A stretch of 64,000 nt of DNA from Panopea generosa (lineage: Eukaryota; Mollusca; Bivalvia; Adapedonta; Hiatellidae), in assembly GCA_029582155.1 (NCBI GenBank), contig CM055900.1:43707624-43771623 (forward strand), read 5' to 3'. The position numbers and the translations under genes were made by a program. Positions 1 through 11,032 of the stretch are shown piece by piece (positions within the stretch are counted from its first letter, which is position 1; the number at the start of each line of letters is the position of its first letter). The notes under the pieces were generated by a model, which worked only from the letters and a program-made list of their open reading frames with translations, was not told where the DNA came from and did not search any database.

Positions 1-714
1 ATTTAATGCACCTTGTTATTGTGGTTTAATACACCTTGTTATGGTGGTTTAATGCACCTTGTTGTGGGGGTTTAATGTACCTTGTTATTGTTGTTTTATG
101 CACCTTGTTGTAGGGGTTAAATGCACCTTGCTATGGGTGTTTAATGCACCTTGTTATGGGTGTTTAATGCACCTTGTTATGGGGGGTTTAATGCACCTTG
201 TGTGTGTTTAATGCACTTTGTTATGGGGGTATAATGCACCTTATTATGGGGGTTTAATGCACCTTGTTGTGGGGATTTAATACACCTTGTTGTTGGGTTT
301 AATACACCTTGTTATGGTAGTTTAATGCACCTTGTTGTGGGGGTTTAATGCACCTTATTGTGGGAGTTTAATGCACCTTGTTGTTAGTGTTTAATGCACC
401 TTGTTATGGGGATTTAATGCACCTTGTTGTGGGGGTTTAATGCACTTTGTTGTGGGGGTTAAATGCACCTTGTTGTGAGGGTTTAATGCACCTCGTTGTG
501 GTGGTTTAATGCACCTCGTTATGGGGGTTTAATGCACCTTGTTATGGGGGTTGAATGCATCTTGTTGTGGGGGTTTAACGCACCTTGTTATGGGGGTTTA
601 ATGCACCTTGTTATGGGGGTTTAATGCACCTTATTATGGGGTTAAATGCACCTTATTGTGGGGGTTTAATGCACCTTGTTTTAGTGGTTCAATACACCTT
701 GCTGTGGGGGTTTA
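1..714. repeat. 23-bp tandem array, cut by left window edge
   Basis: About 30 degenerate copies of a 23-24-bp unit with core TTTAATGCACCTTGTTATGG followed by a G run. Copies differ mainly in the G-run length and in TTAT/TTGT. The array starts before base 1 and decays after about 714. Short open frames across it are repeat translations, not genes. Confidence 0.9.
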
Positions 715-1423
715 TCCTTTGAATACTGCGTCTCAAGTTGGGCGTATAACCTTTTATCCACTGATTCGTTTGAAATCAGGAACGATTGATAGGAGAACGA
801 AACGCCGGGTGATTTCATAGCCACATTATCAAAATATTGTAAGCGATAGTACAGATGTACAGTTTTAGAATATGTATGTAAAATTTTAATAATAAAACAT
901 ATAAGTTTGTTAGAATAGGGTAAGTATACTTTGGTGTTGCGACCATTAAAAATCTCATATACAACCGCAAATTTCAAAATTACAATATACTTGACCCCAT
1001 AATTAATGACGTCAACAAATCATTTCAGACTTGGAGTGTTAAGTACTCCTCTTTATAATAGCTTCCTTCTCTTATATGCTCTCCTTTTTTTACTGCCTAC
1101 ATACACCGATTTATTTATCAATAAATACATAGAATTTTTTTATAGTTATATAACCCATTGTGACATAAAAACAGTTTGTTAAAATATATAAACATAGCCC
1201 GAATATACTTGTTAATATAAAAGACCTTAACATGCTAGAACGAGATTCACACCAATCTTACTTATTGTGTTATGTCCAACGCGTTGCTATGTACGTGTAT
1301 GTATAATGAGAAATAAAAAAAATAAAGGCAAATAAATAAAAAGAAATTTAAAGGCCTTTGAGCATACACAAAGTAAAATTTTAACGGTACCGGTCAGTGG
1401 CCAAACATACCACTGGGGCAGTT
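715..1423. other. Unannotated AT-rich intergenic DNA
   Basis: I see no gene, repeat or RNA here apart from AT-rich runs near 1310-1350. Confidence 0.5.
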
Positions 1424-1630
1424 TAGTTTAAATTTATTTTACTTCGATTGTGAAACAAGCTCTTGCAACTTAGACAAACCACGCTCGATGTCTTCCTGGG
1501 TAGAAAAAACTACTAAACATATGCAGAAATAGTGTCTTACTCAAGGGTACTATACACAGCCTTGGAGGAGGATAGAACCCACGATCCCCGATCACGGGTT
1601 CGATGCTCTACCAACGGACAACGCGCTTTA
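1424..1630 (-). mobile_element. SINE-like element, family B tail with tRNA-like head
   Basis: The left part (TTTAGTTTAAATTTATTTTA, then CTTCCTGGGTAGAA near 1492-1505) matches the tails of the copies at 8698, 47594 and 56994. The right part, read on the minus strand at about 1560-1630, looks tRNA-like: an A-box-like TTGGTAGAGCATCG and a B-box-like GGTTCTATCC. The head differs from the other family B copies, so this may be a chimera or an old, rearranged copy. Confidence 0.5.
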
Positions 1631-1649
1631 CGGATGAGTCCAACTTTAC

Positions 1650-1860
1650 TCTTTCGTCATCATCACATCATGAAAAGGGCGGACCCGTCGTTACCGCGCC
1701 TAAATATCAATTCAGGTGACATGAGTTCGAATCCCCACCCAGTCACAAGTTCTTTAATTATTTATATAAGACATTACGTCTCATTGTCATCCGCTGATTA
1801 AAGTGGAAAAGTTGTCAGTTACTTGCGGAGATGCATCTGCTCGAGCAATGGTCATTAACC
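1650..1860 (+). mobile_element. SINE-like fragment with B box and shared core
   Basis: A B-box-like GAGTTCGAATCCCCACC lies near 1727. The segment GTTGTCAGTTACTTGCGGAG at 1811-1830 resembles a core also seen at 9561-9590, 21371-21400 and (minus) 33519-33560. I infer a tRNA-derived SINE; the left boundary is unclear. Confidence 0.4.
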
Positions 1861-2129
1861 CTCCGGTTTTAATCCTGAAGTTATAGATTCAGTGATTCAA
1901 TATTTAAAGGTATATTACGTTAAAAGCTGCATGAATAATATAGCTTGTAATAAATGTTTGATATCACATGGAAGAGATATTGCTATTTATTGAATCGATC
2001 TTAAATGCACAATTATTGATTTCTCAGCGGGGGTTATATTATCAATACAGGTATGCAGGATAATTAAAGGTTTAAGCCTACCATTGAATTGTGTTCTTTA
2101 TTCTGTAGTAAATAAAAAGGTTTGCGTGC

Positions 2130-2475
2130 TTGTCATTCATAGAAACCTGAAAATAAATGAACGAAGTGAAGTTTAGATTTTATTGTTTTTCAACATCTGC
2201 ACTACCGAAATATGTTGAAAAAGTCATACGTCACCCAAGATATTTTTTTTCTGTTCAGTGTGTAGGCCCTACACTGTTGACAATTTCCAAGTATCATTTT
2301 TTTTCTAATTCACAATTGAAACATGATAATGCTTTCAAAATCTTAAAAAAAACAATAAGCTCATTCAAATAAAAAACTGAGCAATAAAATAAGGAAAATG
2401 CATTTTCAAAGAAGAAGAAACAATGCATATTTATAACCGCCACTATGCGACTAAACCACGGAAGCATTTCCTGTG
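2130..2475 (-). repeat. Dispersed repeat, inverted copy of 10330-10720
   Basis: Read on the minus strand this matches 10330-10720. Shared landmarks include the end with GTCGCATAATGGCGGTTATA-like sequence, the AAATGCATTTTCCTTATTTT segment, the TTTGAATTGTGAATT segment and an end near the word CATTCATAGA. No coding domain or clear terminal repeat is seen, so the class is unknown; it may be a fragment of a DNA transposon. Confidence 0.65.
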
Positions 2476-2577
2476 TCCATTGATGGTAGTATGCGTATAC
2501 GGGTATGATACAATTATATAAATGTTTATGAAATCGTTCGATCTGAAAAAGCAAAGGACATATAGACATGTAGACAT

Positions 2578-3074
2578 ATAGATTATAATAAGTATGCTAC
2601 AGTATACAGACTAATCATAATAAGTATGCTACATTATACTACACTATACAGACAAATTATAATAAGTATACTTAATTAAACAGACTAATCATAATAAGTA
2701 TGCTACATTAAACAGACTAATTATAATAAGTATACAAACTAATTATAATAAGTATACCACATTATACAGAATAATCATAATAAGTATGCTACATTATACA
2801 GACTAATCATAATAAGTATGCTACAATATACAGACTAATTATAATAAGTATACTACATTATACAGACTAATCAAAATAAGTATGCTACATTATACAGACT
2901 AATTATAATAAGTATGCTACAATATACATACTAATTATAATAAGTATACTACATTATACAGAATAATCATAAGTATGCTACATTATACAGACTTATTATA
3001 ATAAGTATGCTACATTATACAGACTAATTATAACAAGTATGCTAAATTATACAGACTAATTATAATTAGTATGC
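2578..3074. repeat. 32-bp AT-rich tandem array
   Basis: About 15 copies of a roughly 32-bp unit built from CAGACTAATTATAATAAGTA and TGCTACATTATA. Several copies lack an internal segment. Confidence 0.9.
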
Positions 3075-4303
3075 TTCAAAATTTAGCTTCAAACATTAAA
3101 ACATGTAGCGTCACAGCATATTTGTCTATACCATTCCGACACAGTTAAATCAGTTACGGTTTCGTTAAAGTTATATTTATGCTCTTTGCGCTATATGAAA
3201 TGGGATTTCAAAAGATAAATATACATAGAGTAATGTTTTAAAGTAATTATTTGCCATAGCAAGAATGTACCTACTTCTGAAAATGCACAGTGACTGGTAC
3301 ACTGACCACCGGCTTGCCTTTTTAGCAGTGACACCTCTTAGTTATTTTTTAATAAAGAACTTTCAACAATGATGTCTTATTGCAGTATATTCTATGCCAG
3401 CCTTTGCACTAGTAATCTAAAGCAGCATGAAACCAGAGTCTCTGTGAATCATTTTTAAGTAATCAAAACAAAACTACATAAGATTTTTAGTGCACGAATT
3501 AAATTACCGTCGCAAGAAATGGGACAACTCTGCAGCGAGACGTTAAACGTTTCTTTAACTTACTCGTTTGCATCAAAATTAAGTTACCTTGAAACAGTAC
3601 CAATGTGTTTTTAATTAAAAACTTAACATTGTATAATAACTCTTGAATATATATTATAGGCTGGTCTTAAATTAGTCAATGTTAATTACACATAGACTCA
3701 AGCGTACCGGTGTTTTGAGGGAGAGTTGATATTGGTTTTAGGCATTACACAGGGTATAAACAAAACAGAGCGTACGAAGTCACATACCTTAATCTATATA
3801 TAGAATATATATAATTATAAAACATACCATACAGACATACAGAAGAAGTGGGTTGACAAAATGGGTCAGCACCTTGAAAATGCCACAATGGCGCTTAAAT
3901 CTGGTGCATCCAGCCTTTGTTACATTATACATCTAGACGGTGTTACTAACAGTACATCCGCAGACATTTCTCTTACATATGTAAGTACCAGCTGATATTA
4001 GTAAGTTTATAAAAAAAACATTAATTATTATTTACTTTAATTATTGTTTATGTATATTTATTGTTTAGGAAGTTGAGAGGAATTTAGATATCAAGTTGAC
4101 CTATGAGTTTGTTGTCTCGCGACACCAAAGTGACCAAAGAGCGAGGGCAAATAAAAACGTATATGAATATAACAGTGTTAACATACACCTGGTTAAAATG
4201 CACTCATTAGTCAGTATAACATGAAATATAAAAATAATAAAACAATACATATAAATGTACACTGTGCTGAATACGAGTAAAAGTATGTAAGAAATAAAAT
4301 GTG
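3075..4303. other. Intergenic DNA with no recognised feature
   Basis: AT-rich single-copy-looking sequence. The short reading frames on either strand resemble nothing I know. Confidence 0.5.
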
Positions 4304-4305
4304 TA

Positions 4306-5240
4306 CGAGGGGCGTTCGAAGGGTTTCCAGAAAGTGCGTTTTTAATAATTAATATCTTTAAACAAAGTGTTGACTGTAAATACACCGTAGTATATTCCAT
4401 TGCTATCAAAGGCATCGCTTTATATGTAAATATTCATCGTATATTCTATAGTCACTATAGCAACGGTTCCAAAGGCATCGGATACAAATGAAATTATAAG
4501 CACACATTTACCGTTGAAAGTGCACGGTATTGCGCGTCAACGTTTTCCACAATTCTTGCATGACGTAAGTGTCGTCATTTCTGTTCTATATGATCAACAG
4601 GAAGCGTTCCTCGTTCAAAACATGAACATGAATCTAAAACAGAGGTACAGACCCTAAACCGCTCAAGTACCCCATAATTGCAGTCCGTTCGCGCTCAGTT
4701 TACGCTCCGTTCGCGCTCCGTTTACGCTCCGTTTGCGTGCACTCGATTAAGTGCGGTTAATTCAATGCACTCATAAACGCAAGTATTCGCTCACGAGCGA
4801 TGTTTACTATCTTTATTTTACTCTCCTCTCAGCGGTCGCTTCGTTCGTTCAGCTTTCACTCGTCGTTCAGTCCGCTCTGTTCGGTTTCCGGCCGATAACC
4901 AATCGCAACCTCTCAACTTTTAAAATGATACCATATTGACTTTTTAATTGAAACTGTTAATAAATGGAGCAATAAATAAAATGTATCCATGGGATTTAGT
5001 CAAAGTAATTGAATTTATAATCCGATTGTTTGTCTACATATTGTGTCACCCGCTGGGCGAAAGGTTGTAAATTTCGGATAACCATTACTGATAATAGGGA
5101 AGATTAACAGAAGAGTCTATATTGTATTTTATGAAAGTCTGTGTTTAAATGGGTAAATGCAAACAGAGACGATAGGCTTGATTCAAATACATATGCAGAG
5201 ATATGGAACTTTTCTGGAAACGTTTCGAACACCCCTCGGG
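4306..5240. mobile_element. Mariner-like non-autonomous element (935 bp)
   Basis: The left end reads TA|CGAGGGGCGTTCGAAGGG followed by TTTCCAGAAAGT. The right end, on the minus strand, reads TA|CCCGAGGGGTGTTCGAAACG followed by TTTCCAGAAAAGT. These are imperfect terminal inverted repeats of about 33 bp with TA on both flanks. The GAGGGGYGTTCRAA start resembles mariner ends (family knowledge). I see no D,D(34)D transposase motifs inside, and 935 bp is shorter than the usual 1.3 kb, so it is probably an internally deleted or very old copy. A GC-rich 17-19-bp repeat (CTCCGTTCGCGCTCCGTTTA type) lies inside at 4683-4745. Confidence 0.6.
4683..4745. repeat. Short GC-rich tandem repeat
   Basis: Three to four imperfect copies of CTCCGTTCGCG / CTCCGTTTACG inside the mariner-like element. 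Confidence 0.6.
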
Positions 5241-5411
5241 TATATTCTTTGTTCTATTCATAGAAGGGGACAGCTGGATTTTATTACATTTTCAAGAATT
5301 GCCACAAATTCAACAGTGTACAGACGATTTTTAGATTTTTAATCCACAAAACTTTTAACCTCGTTTCGTAATTTCAAAACACCCCATCAGAACTAGGCCA
5401 AGATTTGAGAG

Positions 5412-5417
5412 TTTATT
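5412..5417 (-). terminator. Likely polyadenylation signal of the TRIM-like gene
   Basis: TTTATT on the plus strand is AATAAA on the minus strand, about 145 bp downstream of the stop codon at 5563. In this AT-rich DNA the hexamer could also occur by chance. Confidence 0.45.
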
Positions 5418-5562
5418 TCTATTAAGTCTTATATAGTCTTTTTCTTGAGCACATATACAAACAATGTATAAACGTAAACTTATACTAGTATTCGAAATGA
5501 TAACTCGCTAACTCTTACAAGGACAATGCCATTGCTTTTGCCAAATATCACGTGATACCAGC

Positions 5563-7758
5563 TCACTGAACTTTTATCCGAACAATGTCATAGCTGTTGT
5601 CACACGCCACCAAATATTCGTTCAAATGAGGTAGAAAGCATATACACTGAGGATTCTTTATAGCGTCTTTACGATCAATTTGACACCTCTCGATTTCCAT
5701 TCCATGTTTCGATAGCCTGTGCATTGGATGGCCCTTACCCCCTAATATGATAATATGACCAACAGCATCCAAAGTCAGACCCATTGGGCATAGTAAAAAG
5801 CGATGTTTGTAGTGATTCACAACTGTCAAGTCGTTGATAAGTACTCCATATATACCCATATCTGCATCTGACACGTATAAGATATCTGAATCGTCGCTCA
5901 CGCACAAATAGTTGGGTCTCTTGAAAAGTGGTTTTCCTGTTGCGTCGTACACCAGTCGTCGCTGAACATTGCCCTTTATATCAGTAGTGATCACCTGAGC
6001 GTCGTCACCATCGTAGGCTACTAGAATTATTTCATTATTATTCACGGCCACATCGGTACATTCTAGATCGACATTAATAGTCATCTGTTGTTGAAACTTG
6101 TATTCAATTAACGTCAAAACTATGATTGATTTTTCAGTCGGAGTGGTTACCACGTAACTACATTGTGTTGTATTTGCATCTATTTTAGCGATTCCACGAG
6201 GTTCGGATTCTAACTGAAACACTGTCAACGCTTCAAATTTCGAATCATCTATTTCGAATAATTTAATTCTATGATTTTGACTATCAACAAGTAAAACTGA
6301 ACCGTTATCCAAAAGTTGCATAGCTGTTATACACGTTTGGTCTCTCAAGTCACCGTTCATCCAGCAACATATATCACTAATAAACGCATTTCTTGTTTCT
6401 TTAAACTGTTTACGAGCATTAACTAGTTCAATAGCACTTTGACCAAGTGGCTCTGTAACAATTGATACTGATCTAGGCATACCAATAGCCCCAACAGTGT
6501 TTGACTCTATTTTAACAGTTTTCACAGCATGTTCACGTGCATACAATATCTCTGTAGATGGATATTCAGATGCTTGTTCACGTACCGACGTCTTATACTC
6601 ATCACTTCCGGACAATGGGTCGGAGAATGTTGCTGTATCATTGACACTTGTTTTACGGGAACATCTGTGCGTTTCAGATTTTTCTACTCTTTGCAGATCG
6701 TCCGACTTGCGTACTTCATTCAATACACCTATATTCCCGGCCAAGGTAACGCAGTTTAAAATGTTAGTGTTTGGTACGAATTCAAAGGAACATACCTGTG
6801 ATCGACGGTCACTTAGCATTTCGCGCTTGTCCTTGTACCTTTTAAGTGTAGTGGATTTTATGCTCTTTAGTTCAGTCAACCGTTTTTGTTGAGAGTCTTT
6901 TACAATTTTCGGTTTATCCATAGTTTCGATGTCTTTGGTGATATGTTCGACATATCTTTCACATGTTTTAATCCTTTCTTCTAACCGTTTATTTTGATTA
7001 CGTAATTTGCTTGCAAAGCTTGTTAGTATAATTCGTCTGTAACGCTTAATTTCTTCAATAAGTTTTCCTGTAAATTGTTCGACCTCGTTACATAATTTCT
7101 CCTTTTCGTTTGCCAGTGACGACTGCTTGTCTTTGAAAAAAGTGCGCAGTTCCATAAGTGACTTTAGCTCGTGTTGCAGGGTTAATTTAGTTTCATATTT
7201 CAGTTTATTATGATTTGATTCTGTACAAACTTCCTCTAGCGATTGTAAATTGCAACCGCTATGGATTGCTTCCACACACGTAGCGCAACAAAATACACCA
7301 TGTTCGCAGCATACTTTCTCCACAACCTTATGATGAGTACTGCTTTCACTGTTCTGGATTTTGTTGTAGCTTTTAACAGTGATAGGACCAGGTAACGTAT
7401 CACCCCTTAATATGTTGTGTCCTTTCTCATGGGTCCTTAAACAACGGCTACAAAGATATACGCAGCACTGTCGACAGTATCCCTTAGCAGCGTTTCCCAA
7501 TCTCTTACAACCATTGCTGCATTTCAAATCGGAAGCATATGTGTCAGACATCATTTTACTATCATGGCGGGGAGTTACACGATTTGCGGGCAGTGTTGAC
7601 GGTGTCAGTAAAGGCATGTCGGGTATATCAATACTTGTAAACAGAGACGGTTCCGAATTAATTCGTCTCCTTGAAGGCATCGTTTCATCCATAGAAAATG
7701 GCATCCAATCCTGATCAAACTCACGGGTTTCATTTGCATCTATCGAAGACCCGGCCAT
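5563..7758 (-). CDS. TRIM-like B-box / coiled-coil / beta-propeller protein without RING
   Basis: A single uninterrupted frame of 731 codons. Residues 1-75 are a polar, probably disordered N-terminus. A first B-box-type zinc finger spans about 80-114 (C80, C84, C95, C98, C103, C106, H110, H114). A second, shorter one spans about 150-169 (C150, H153, C158, C161, H166, C169). Residues about 176-330 are rich in K/E/L and should form a coiled coil, the usual TRIM dimerisation region. Residues about 440-731 contain recurring strands such as LLVDSQNHRIKLFEID and YLVACDNSYDIVRIKV, as in NHL-type beta-propellers. No RING precedes the B-boxes, so ubiquitin-ligase activity is not expected from this chain alone. 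The start has a good context (ACAATGG) and lies about 60 bp downstream of a TATA-like element. Proteins of this layout are expanded in bivalves, where some are linked to immunity or RNA control; the actual role here is unknown. It looks intronless, which may reflect retroposition. Confidence 0.88.
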   Translation of the reverse strand: MAGSSIDANETREFDQDWMPFSMDETMPSRRRINSEPSLFTSIDIPDMPLLTPSTLPANRVTPRHDSKMMSDTYASDLKCSNGCKRLGNAAKGYCRQCCVYLCSRCLRTHEKGHNILRGDTLPGPITVKSYNKIQNSESSTHHKVVEKVCCEHGVFCCATCVEAIHSGCNLQSLEEVCTESNHNKLKYETKLTLQHELKSLMELRTFFKDKQSSLANEKEKLCNEVEQFTGKLIEEIKRYRRIILTSFASKLRNQNKRLEERIKTCERYVEHITKDIETMDKPKIVKDSQQKRLTELKSIKSTTLKRYKDKREMLSDRRSQVCSFEFVPNTNILNCVTLAGNIGVLNEVRKSDDLQRVEKSETHRCSRKTSVNDTATFSDPLSGSDEYKTSVREQASEYPSTEILYAREHAVKTVKIESNTVGAIGMPRSVSIVTEPLGQSAIELVNARKQFKETRNAFISDICCWMNGDLRDQTCITAMQLLDNGSVLLVDSQNHRIKLFEIDDSKFEALTVFQLESEPRGIAKIDANTTQCSYVVTTPTEKSIIVLTLIEYKFQQQMTINVDLECTDVAVNNNEIILVAYDGDDAQVITTDIKGNVQRRLVYDATGKPLFKRPNYLCVSDDSDILYVSDADMGIYGVLINDLTVVNHYKHRFLLCPMGLTLDAVGHIIILGGKGHPMHRLSKHGMEIERCQIDRKDAIKNPQCICFLPHLNEYLVACDNSYDIVRIKVQ

Positions 7759-7800
7759 TGTAATGTATTCTATGATTTAAAAGTGTTAACATTTATTACA

Positions 7801-8050
7801 TCAACTCTATAGCTATATATAAACGCGCTGTCACAGTCACCGCAAGTAATACACTAACTTGCATCACCTCTATAGCTATCTATAAACGCGCCGTCACAGT
7901 CACCGCAAGTATTTCACTTTTGCATCAACTCTATAGCTATCTATAAACGCGCCGTCACATTCACCGCTAGTATTACACTTACTTGCATCAACTCTATAGC
8001 TATCTATAAACGCGCCGTCACAGTCAACGCGAGTATTACACTTACTGGCA
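7801..8050 (-). promoter_or_regulatory. Four tandem copies of a 62-63-bp promoter-like unit upstream of the TRIM-like gene
   Basis: Units begin at 7801, 7864, 7925 and 7988, each with TCAACTCTATAGCTATCTAT (or variant) followed by AAACGCGCCGTCAC. On the minus strand the copy nearest the gene carries TATATATA at 7814-7821, about 60 bp before the ATG; the three distal copies carry TATAGATA in the same place. I infer a duplicated core promoter or enhancer. It could instead be an unrelated minisatellite. Confidence 0.6.
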
Positions 8051-8697
8051 TCACGCACTTAAAACGAGAATCAGAAGTTCTATCACGTTCACTGTTTTAA
8101 TCCAACATCTATTTGTCGTTGTAACGATCATTATCTTTAAAACTGTGTTTATATGTAGGCCTACACAAACAGTTAGGTACACTATCTACTTCAATATCAT
8201 GTTCATATGTCATTTTATCGTTTTATTGAGTATATATCGATTAGATATAAATATAGTCCTTCAGAAAATTATGTACACAGCATTTAAATGTTAAATGACT
8301 TATTCAGTAAGATTACATTGGGAATACGTCCTAAGATAACGTGTTAAAACAGATATTTCGGAATCCCTCTCTTGTTACCGCTTAAACTACATTCAATACT
8401 TAACATACACATGACGCAGTAGAGTAAATATTTAAAGGGGAATATAGATTTGCAGTTTGTTGACTAGACTTGGCTTTATGTAATGTTCATGTTGATTGAA
8501 GAGACACTATTTCTGCACCTTTCAACTAGCTTATCGCAGTCAGCCGTTCATATCTCACTCTGCTTGACAAGTAAAAATGAAAAAAAAAGAAAACAACACA
8601 CACACACACACACACAAATTAAACAAAACATAAATATGTGAAAGTTTGTCATTTTCATTACCTGATCAAGAAATAGACATTCTATTGCCAGTAAGTT
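8051..8697. other. Intergenic DNA; CA microsatellite at about 8597-8615
   Basis: No gene seen. An A-rich stretch is followed by a short (CA)n run near 8597-8615. Confidence 0.5.
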
Positions 8698-8880
8698 TAG
8701 TTTATTCTAATTTATTTTAACTCGAGTAGCAAAGTAAGCCCAAGTTTATATGACTCGCTTCTGAGTCCGCTTCCTGTACGGGGTATTGTTTTTGAGATGT
8801 CACATGTCGATCATGAGATCGAACCCGCAACCTCTGACGTGAGCGATCAACACTCTATCCACTACTGCACTACCGCCCAA
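8698..8880 (-). mobile_element. tRNA-derived SINE, family B
   Basis: On the minus strand the head reads GGGCGGTAGTGCAGTAGTGG, ATAGAGTG and later a B box GGTTCGATCTC. The tail (CGCTTCTGAGTCCGCTTCC, then TTTATTTTAACTCGAGTAGC on the plus strand) matches 56998-57182. Short direct repeats (ATTGCCAGTA / ATCGCCAGTT) flank it. Confidence 0.75.
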
Positions 8881-8889
8881 CTTTATCGC

Positions 8890-9545
8890 CAGTTATATTT
8901 ACATTTTACTTATAATATATTCCTGACAGAATATAAAATTTAAACTACAAATAGCTCCCCTTTAAAACATTCTTATTTCAATATGTATTGATTGTCGAAG
9001 TAACCAATAAGTGTTCAAGTCATTATATATGTATGGGCTGTACTTCCTAGTAGAGAGAGCGTGAATACTGTCCCTACTATGATCTCGTTTGTCAATTTTA
9101 ATTACAAGGATTTAAAAATTAATATACGACCGAGTGTGAAATATGTGTCACTACTAAATCCAATCATACCGATATATCGATAAAGCATGTGTTTATACCT
9201 TACGCGGTAATAATTTTACGTGTGACCCGTATAAAGAAAACATAATATTGAACATTGTAAAAATTGTATAATTGTACAAGTATTCAAATGTTATCAATGA
9301 GCAAACACAAAAACGTGTGTTTACGGGCACGCAAATGCGCTCGCATGTACGTCTCTGTGAACGAGAATTTTATTAATAAGGATAAGGTGAAGTGGTTTCA
9401 TTAATATACCGAAATGCACGTTGATATGCTTATACATAAAACGATATGATAATCTGTTCCTACTGCACGAGTGGTAAATATATGGATGCGCAGAACGCCA
9501 TGATCAAGAGACCAGTTGCCTCTCACAAGCGCGGGCAAAAACACA
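8890..9545. other. Intergenic DNA with no recognised feature
   Basis: No gene or repeat recognised. Confidence 0.45.
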
Positions 9546-9549
9546 TATA

Positions 9550-9620
9550 TGAGAAAGGTTGCCAGTCACTTACAGAAGGACGACGGTGGCTCTTGTTTTT
9601 GTCATGTATGTACAAAGGAG
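9550..9620 (+). repeat. Fragment carrying the shared SINE core
   Basis: GCCAGTCACTTACAGAAGGA at 9561-9580, followed by CGACGGTGGCTCTTG, resembles the SINE cores at 21371 and (minus) 33519. The tRNA-like head is not recognisable. A 115-codon open frame from 9446 overlaps this repeat and is not thought to be a gene. Confidence 0.35.
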
Positions 9621-10329
9621 GTCTTCCTCTGCCGATGAAACTGATTGGTATGCAGTTTATAAAATCCAATCCAAGGGGATATGCAGGGACATTCGGTGTA
9701 TATATTGCCCATGCACAAAATAGAATGAAACATGCGACTGATGACACACAATTAATGATTAGTTTGAAAGTGGAAGTCTTTAAAACGAGGTAAAACGTTG
9801 ACGTTTTACAAACCAATGTTGGGACCCCTGTAAATAAGATTTTTGTATGTGTTGGTCGTGTTTGTGTTCCGCGTATTATGTTGGGTATTAGATTCTCTTT
9901 ATTGTTTAAATAATCAATGGATTTTTGCTGCTGGACGCCATTCCACTTTCATGTCCCAGTGCTTGTCTTTTCCAACACTCCCAAATACATGTTAACTAAA
10001 TACAGATTACAAAGTCAGAAGTGTCCTTACCAGATAATCAGCGGTTGTAGTGCCGACACTATTTAGCGTTTCAAATATTTCCCTTTTCGATCGGCTACAT
10101 CTTTCTTTTAGTGTCTTCCTGATCGGTATATACCAAAACAATGTGTCAAACACCAATCAGGGGTTTGCACAAGTTAAATAAAGGTTGAATTATTATCAGG
10201 AAGAAGTAGACTTTCATTCCTTAATTGGTAATAGATACGAACACACGTGTTTTAATGTAACTAGATCTAGTGATTGTAACTCAATTTCGAAGTGGTTAAG
10301 AGCTTAATAGTGCCACCATTGCGAAAAAG
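9621..10329. other. Intergenic DNA with no recognised feature
   Basis: No gene, RNA or clear repeat seen. Confidence 0.45.
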
Positions 10330-10720
10330 GAAGTGCTTCCGTGGGGTAGTCGCATAATGGCGGTTATAAATAATCCTCAAATCTTCTTCCTTAAAAATGC
10401 ATTTTCCTTATTTTAATGCTCATTTTTTTATTTGAATGGCATTATTGATGTAATTTGAACATTTTGATAGCATTTTCATGTTTGAATTGTGAATTTAGAA
10501 AAAAAAATGATGCTTGGAAATTGGGGTATGAATTCATGATTTCGGAAGTCTACTTTCACTTTGTCACCAGTGTACACACTGAGCAGAAAAAAAATCTCTT
10601 ATATGACACATGACCCCTACTTTTCTCATCATATTTTGATAGTGCAGAGGTTGACAAACAGTAAAATGTAGGTTTCATTTCTTTCATTTGGGACCCTCTA
10701 TGAATGACAAGCCTTCAAAC
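10330..10720 (+). repeat. Dispersed repeat, inverted copy of 2130-2475
   Basis: Matches the reverse complement of 2130-2475 over most of its length with many substitutions and small indels. It may extend toward the gap at 11033, since the 2-kb copy ends within the matched part. Confidence 0.65.
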
Positions 10721-11032
10721 TTTTATTATTTACTATAGAATAAAGAACAAAAAACAATGGTGGGGTTACACCTATAAGAGAGACTTGAGTGAAATGGGGG
10801 TGATTTTCCAAAATGTTAATTGTAGGTAAAATAACCTCTTTTTTACACTCTCATAGTATTAAATGACAAATTGGAGACATTTGCTTCATAAAAGACCACA
10901 TTTTGGCAAGTGTATGCCTCAAATAAAGCATATATGTGCATATTTACATTGAAATTTCATGAAAAATCACAAAATTTTGAAGATTTTTTTATTTTGGATG
11001 ATTTAAATGTGCAATTTTTAGCATGTACATTG

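Noticed and set aside
6497..6892. 131-codon plus-strand frame
   Set aside because: It is antisense to the well-supported TRIM-like coding sequence.
8800..8880. Functional tRNA gene
   Set aside because: A- and B-box words are present but the rest matches a dispersed SINE with a common tail at four other places.
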